DNA of 64,000 bases from positions 142,373-206,372 of the forward strand of contig NZ_FUZC01000008.1 in assembly GCF_900168115.1 (NCBI RefSeq), given 5' to 3'. This document shows, one piece after another, positions 63,023-64,000 of the stretch. Position numbers and translations under genes: made by a program. The DNA comes from Salegentibacter salinarum. Its GTDB lineage: Bacteria; Bacteroidota; Bacteroidia; Flavobacteriales; Flavobacteriaceae. Position 1 is the first letter of the stretch. Each line of letters starts with the position of its first letter. Under the pieces are notes generated by a model. That model was not told the origin of the DNA and did not search any database. It saw only the letters and a list, made by a program, of their open reading frames with translations.

Positions 63023-63643
63023 ATGAATAAAATCTTACTGATTACAGTATTTACGTTAACAAGCCTTAATTTCTATAGCCAGTCTAATAAAGACGAATTA
63101 CTGGAAAAGGATATAGCAGGTATAGTTGAAGAAATAAAATTTATGTATCACTATGATCAAGCAACTCGGGAATACTTACATTTTCAGACTTTTGATAAAA
63201 ATATAACTGACAGCATCGAAAGTTTAAGTAAAGAAATGAGGGACAATCGAAGTAATTTCACTCCTGTAAATTCTGATTCTTTAAAAAACAAAATTTGGAA
63301 CACCTATATTAATCCTATGGATCAAATCCATACAGAACGTATGATTGAAATAACGCAAAAGTACGGTTTTCCTTCCGCTCAAAGGTTAAAGAAATTTTCA
63401 AAAGATTCAATTGATTTCAATCCACTTATCTTACTAATTCACTCGCCATCTAGATTTTCTAAAGAACTGATTGAAATTGCAGAATACGAAAAAAGCAAAG
63501 ACAGAATTAAAAAATGTGATTTCGGATACTTACTTTGGCATTTAAAGGGGCGGTCTGATTTCCAACCAATGTTGGATAAAGGGTACGAAATGGCAAAAAA
63601 TGAAGATGGAACCTTTAGCTTAAAAGCAGTAGACTGTGAATAA
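63023..63643 (+). CDS. Cassette 4: secreted protein of unknown function
   Basis: 206 residues from the ATG at 63023; earlier codons lie in the repeat. Signal peptide MNKILLITVFTLTSLNFYSQ. The mature part is helical, with YDQATREYLHFQTFDK, MIEITQKYGFPSAQRLKKFS, and DFGYLLWHLKGRSDFQPMLD. The segment around QKYGFPSAQRL followed by a His-containing LLIHSP is faintly like the DUF6624 protein of cassette 2, which may mean distant kinship. No function can be given. Confidence 0.75.
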   Translation: MNKILLITVFTLTSLNFYSQSNKDELLEKDIAGIVEEIKFMYHYDQATREYLHFQTFDKNITDSIESLSKEMRDNRSNFTPVNSDSLKNKIWNTYINPMDQIHTERMIEITQKYGFPSAQRLKKFSKDSIDFNPLILLIHSPSRFSKELIEIAEYEKSKDRIKKCDFGYLLWHLKGRSDFQPMLDKGYEMAKNEDGTFSLKAVDCE

Positions 63644-63650
63644 AAACTTT

Positions 63651-64000
63651 GCACAACAATATATCCTATGAAAAGCAATAAGTCCTTCTCTCAAATTTAA
63701 TATTTTATTTTCTAATTATTTCATTTTGATGATGTTTTTGGAGTGTTGAAATGTTGGCAAGTCTTTTCAGCCCTTGCTTACTTGTCAATATTTCAATACT
63801 TATAACCTGCTCCGCATCCTATATGTGGTCCTCGCCCTGGCGAAGCCACCAGCATCATTATGATTTTGATTATAAAACCTGTCCACTAGCTAAAAAATGT
63901 GATCCTTAATTGGCCACGTACACTGTTTTGTGATACAGGCTGAAATTGGTTTTGAGCTGGTTAGTATTATTTTTTGTTTTTTATGCAACAACTCCTATTT
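63651..64000 (+). other. End of cassette 4 and non-coding tail
   Basis: TTTGCACAAC (63648-63657) is the exact complement of the first 10 bases of cassette 4 (GTTGTGCAAA, 62994-63003), so a cassette end lies here. The conserved 120-bp repeat does not follow; instead there is unrelated sequence with an imperfect long hairpin (TTGAAATGTTGGCAAGT near 63746-63762 against ACTTGTCAATATTTCAA) and a GGTCCTCGCCCTGGCGA hairpin. No gene is recognised to the window edge. Confidence 0.55.

Noticed and set aside
63753..63759. GTTGGCA as the start of a fifth cassette
   Set aside because: The word would fit a cassette start, but no conserved repeat arm precedes it, and it is explained as part of an imperfect hairpin.

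Overview
The window reads as chromosome of a marine-type flavobacterium (Bacteroidota, family Flavobacteriaceae; genus not resolved). Support: a SusC/SusD polysaccharide locus, GldA, a split MetH, TAnnTTTG-type promoters, few Shine-Dalgarno sites, and a BfmA/MobB/TraG-type mobilization remnant.

Region by region. (1) 1-4.9 kb: sulfate assimilation, with the end of a PAPS reductase, a tiny Cys-rich reading frame plus terminator (candidate attenuator), sulfite reductase with a C-terminal HEPN-like domain, SUMT, a Met8p-like siroheme synthase and a ferredoxin-NADP reductase-like flavoprotein. (2) 5.0-7.1 kb: a minus-strand PIN (DUF4411) / XRE-ImmA pair flanked by two diverged copies of a ~120-bp repeat. 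(3) 7.2-13.7 kb: an OsmC protein, a decayed gene, a SAM-I riboswitch, methionine synthase in two overlapping genes, and metF. The second metH gene carries an in-frame insertion of about 132 codons encoding a DUF559 (PD-(D/E)XK-type) nuclease domain, bounded by an 11-bp direct repeat. (4) 13.8-16.5 kb: outer-membrane lipid A deacylase-like protein, a DUF2807 lipoprotein, GldA. (5) 16.7-20.9 kb: Phe/Tyr operon (pheA, aminotransferase, tyrA, fused DAHP synthase-chorismate mutase) behind an aromatic leader peptide and terminator. (6) 20.9-33.4 kb: housekeeping genes (rsgA, dtd, MazG-like, aroA, queA, rlmN, polyprenyl synthase), two DUF3857/transglutaminase proteins, two small acidic lipoproteins, a DUF4130 remnant. 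(7) 33.5-53.8 kb: a polysaccharide utilization locus: sulfatase, propeller-LuxR sensor-regulator, SusC, SusD, a LamG surface protein, two GH144-type enzymes, esterases, a GH43-like enzyme and a GH3 enzyme. The GH144 pair plus GH3 suggests beta-1,2-glucan as substrate. (8) 54.4-58.2 kb: tRNA-Arg(UCG) followed by a decayed integrative mobilizable element (integrase, truncated TraG, relaxase, BfmA).

(9) 59.2-63.7 kb: the most unusual region, an integron-like cassette array. A XerC/D-like tyrosine recombinase with an extra N-terminal region and a frameshift is followed by a palindromic attI-like site and four same-direction single-gene cassettes separated by three nearly identical 129-130-bp attC-like repeats. 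Each cassette starts with a 10-bp word that is the exact reverse complement of the word at its own end (GTTGCCAACA, GTTACCCGCA, GTTAGCATAC, GTTGTGCAAA). That is what circularization and reinsertion through a folded attC would leave. The cargo is mostly small exported proteins of unknown function.

Control visible in the sequence: a SAM-I riboswitch for methionine, leader-peptide attenuation for Phe/Tyr (strong case) and for Cys (plausible), and TAnnTTTG promoters before several genes.
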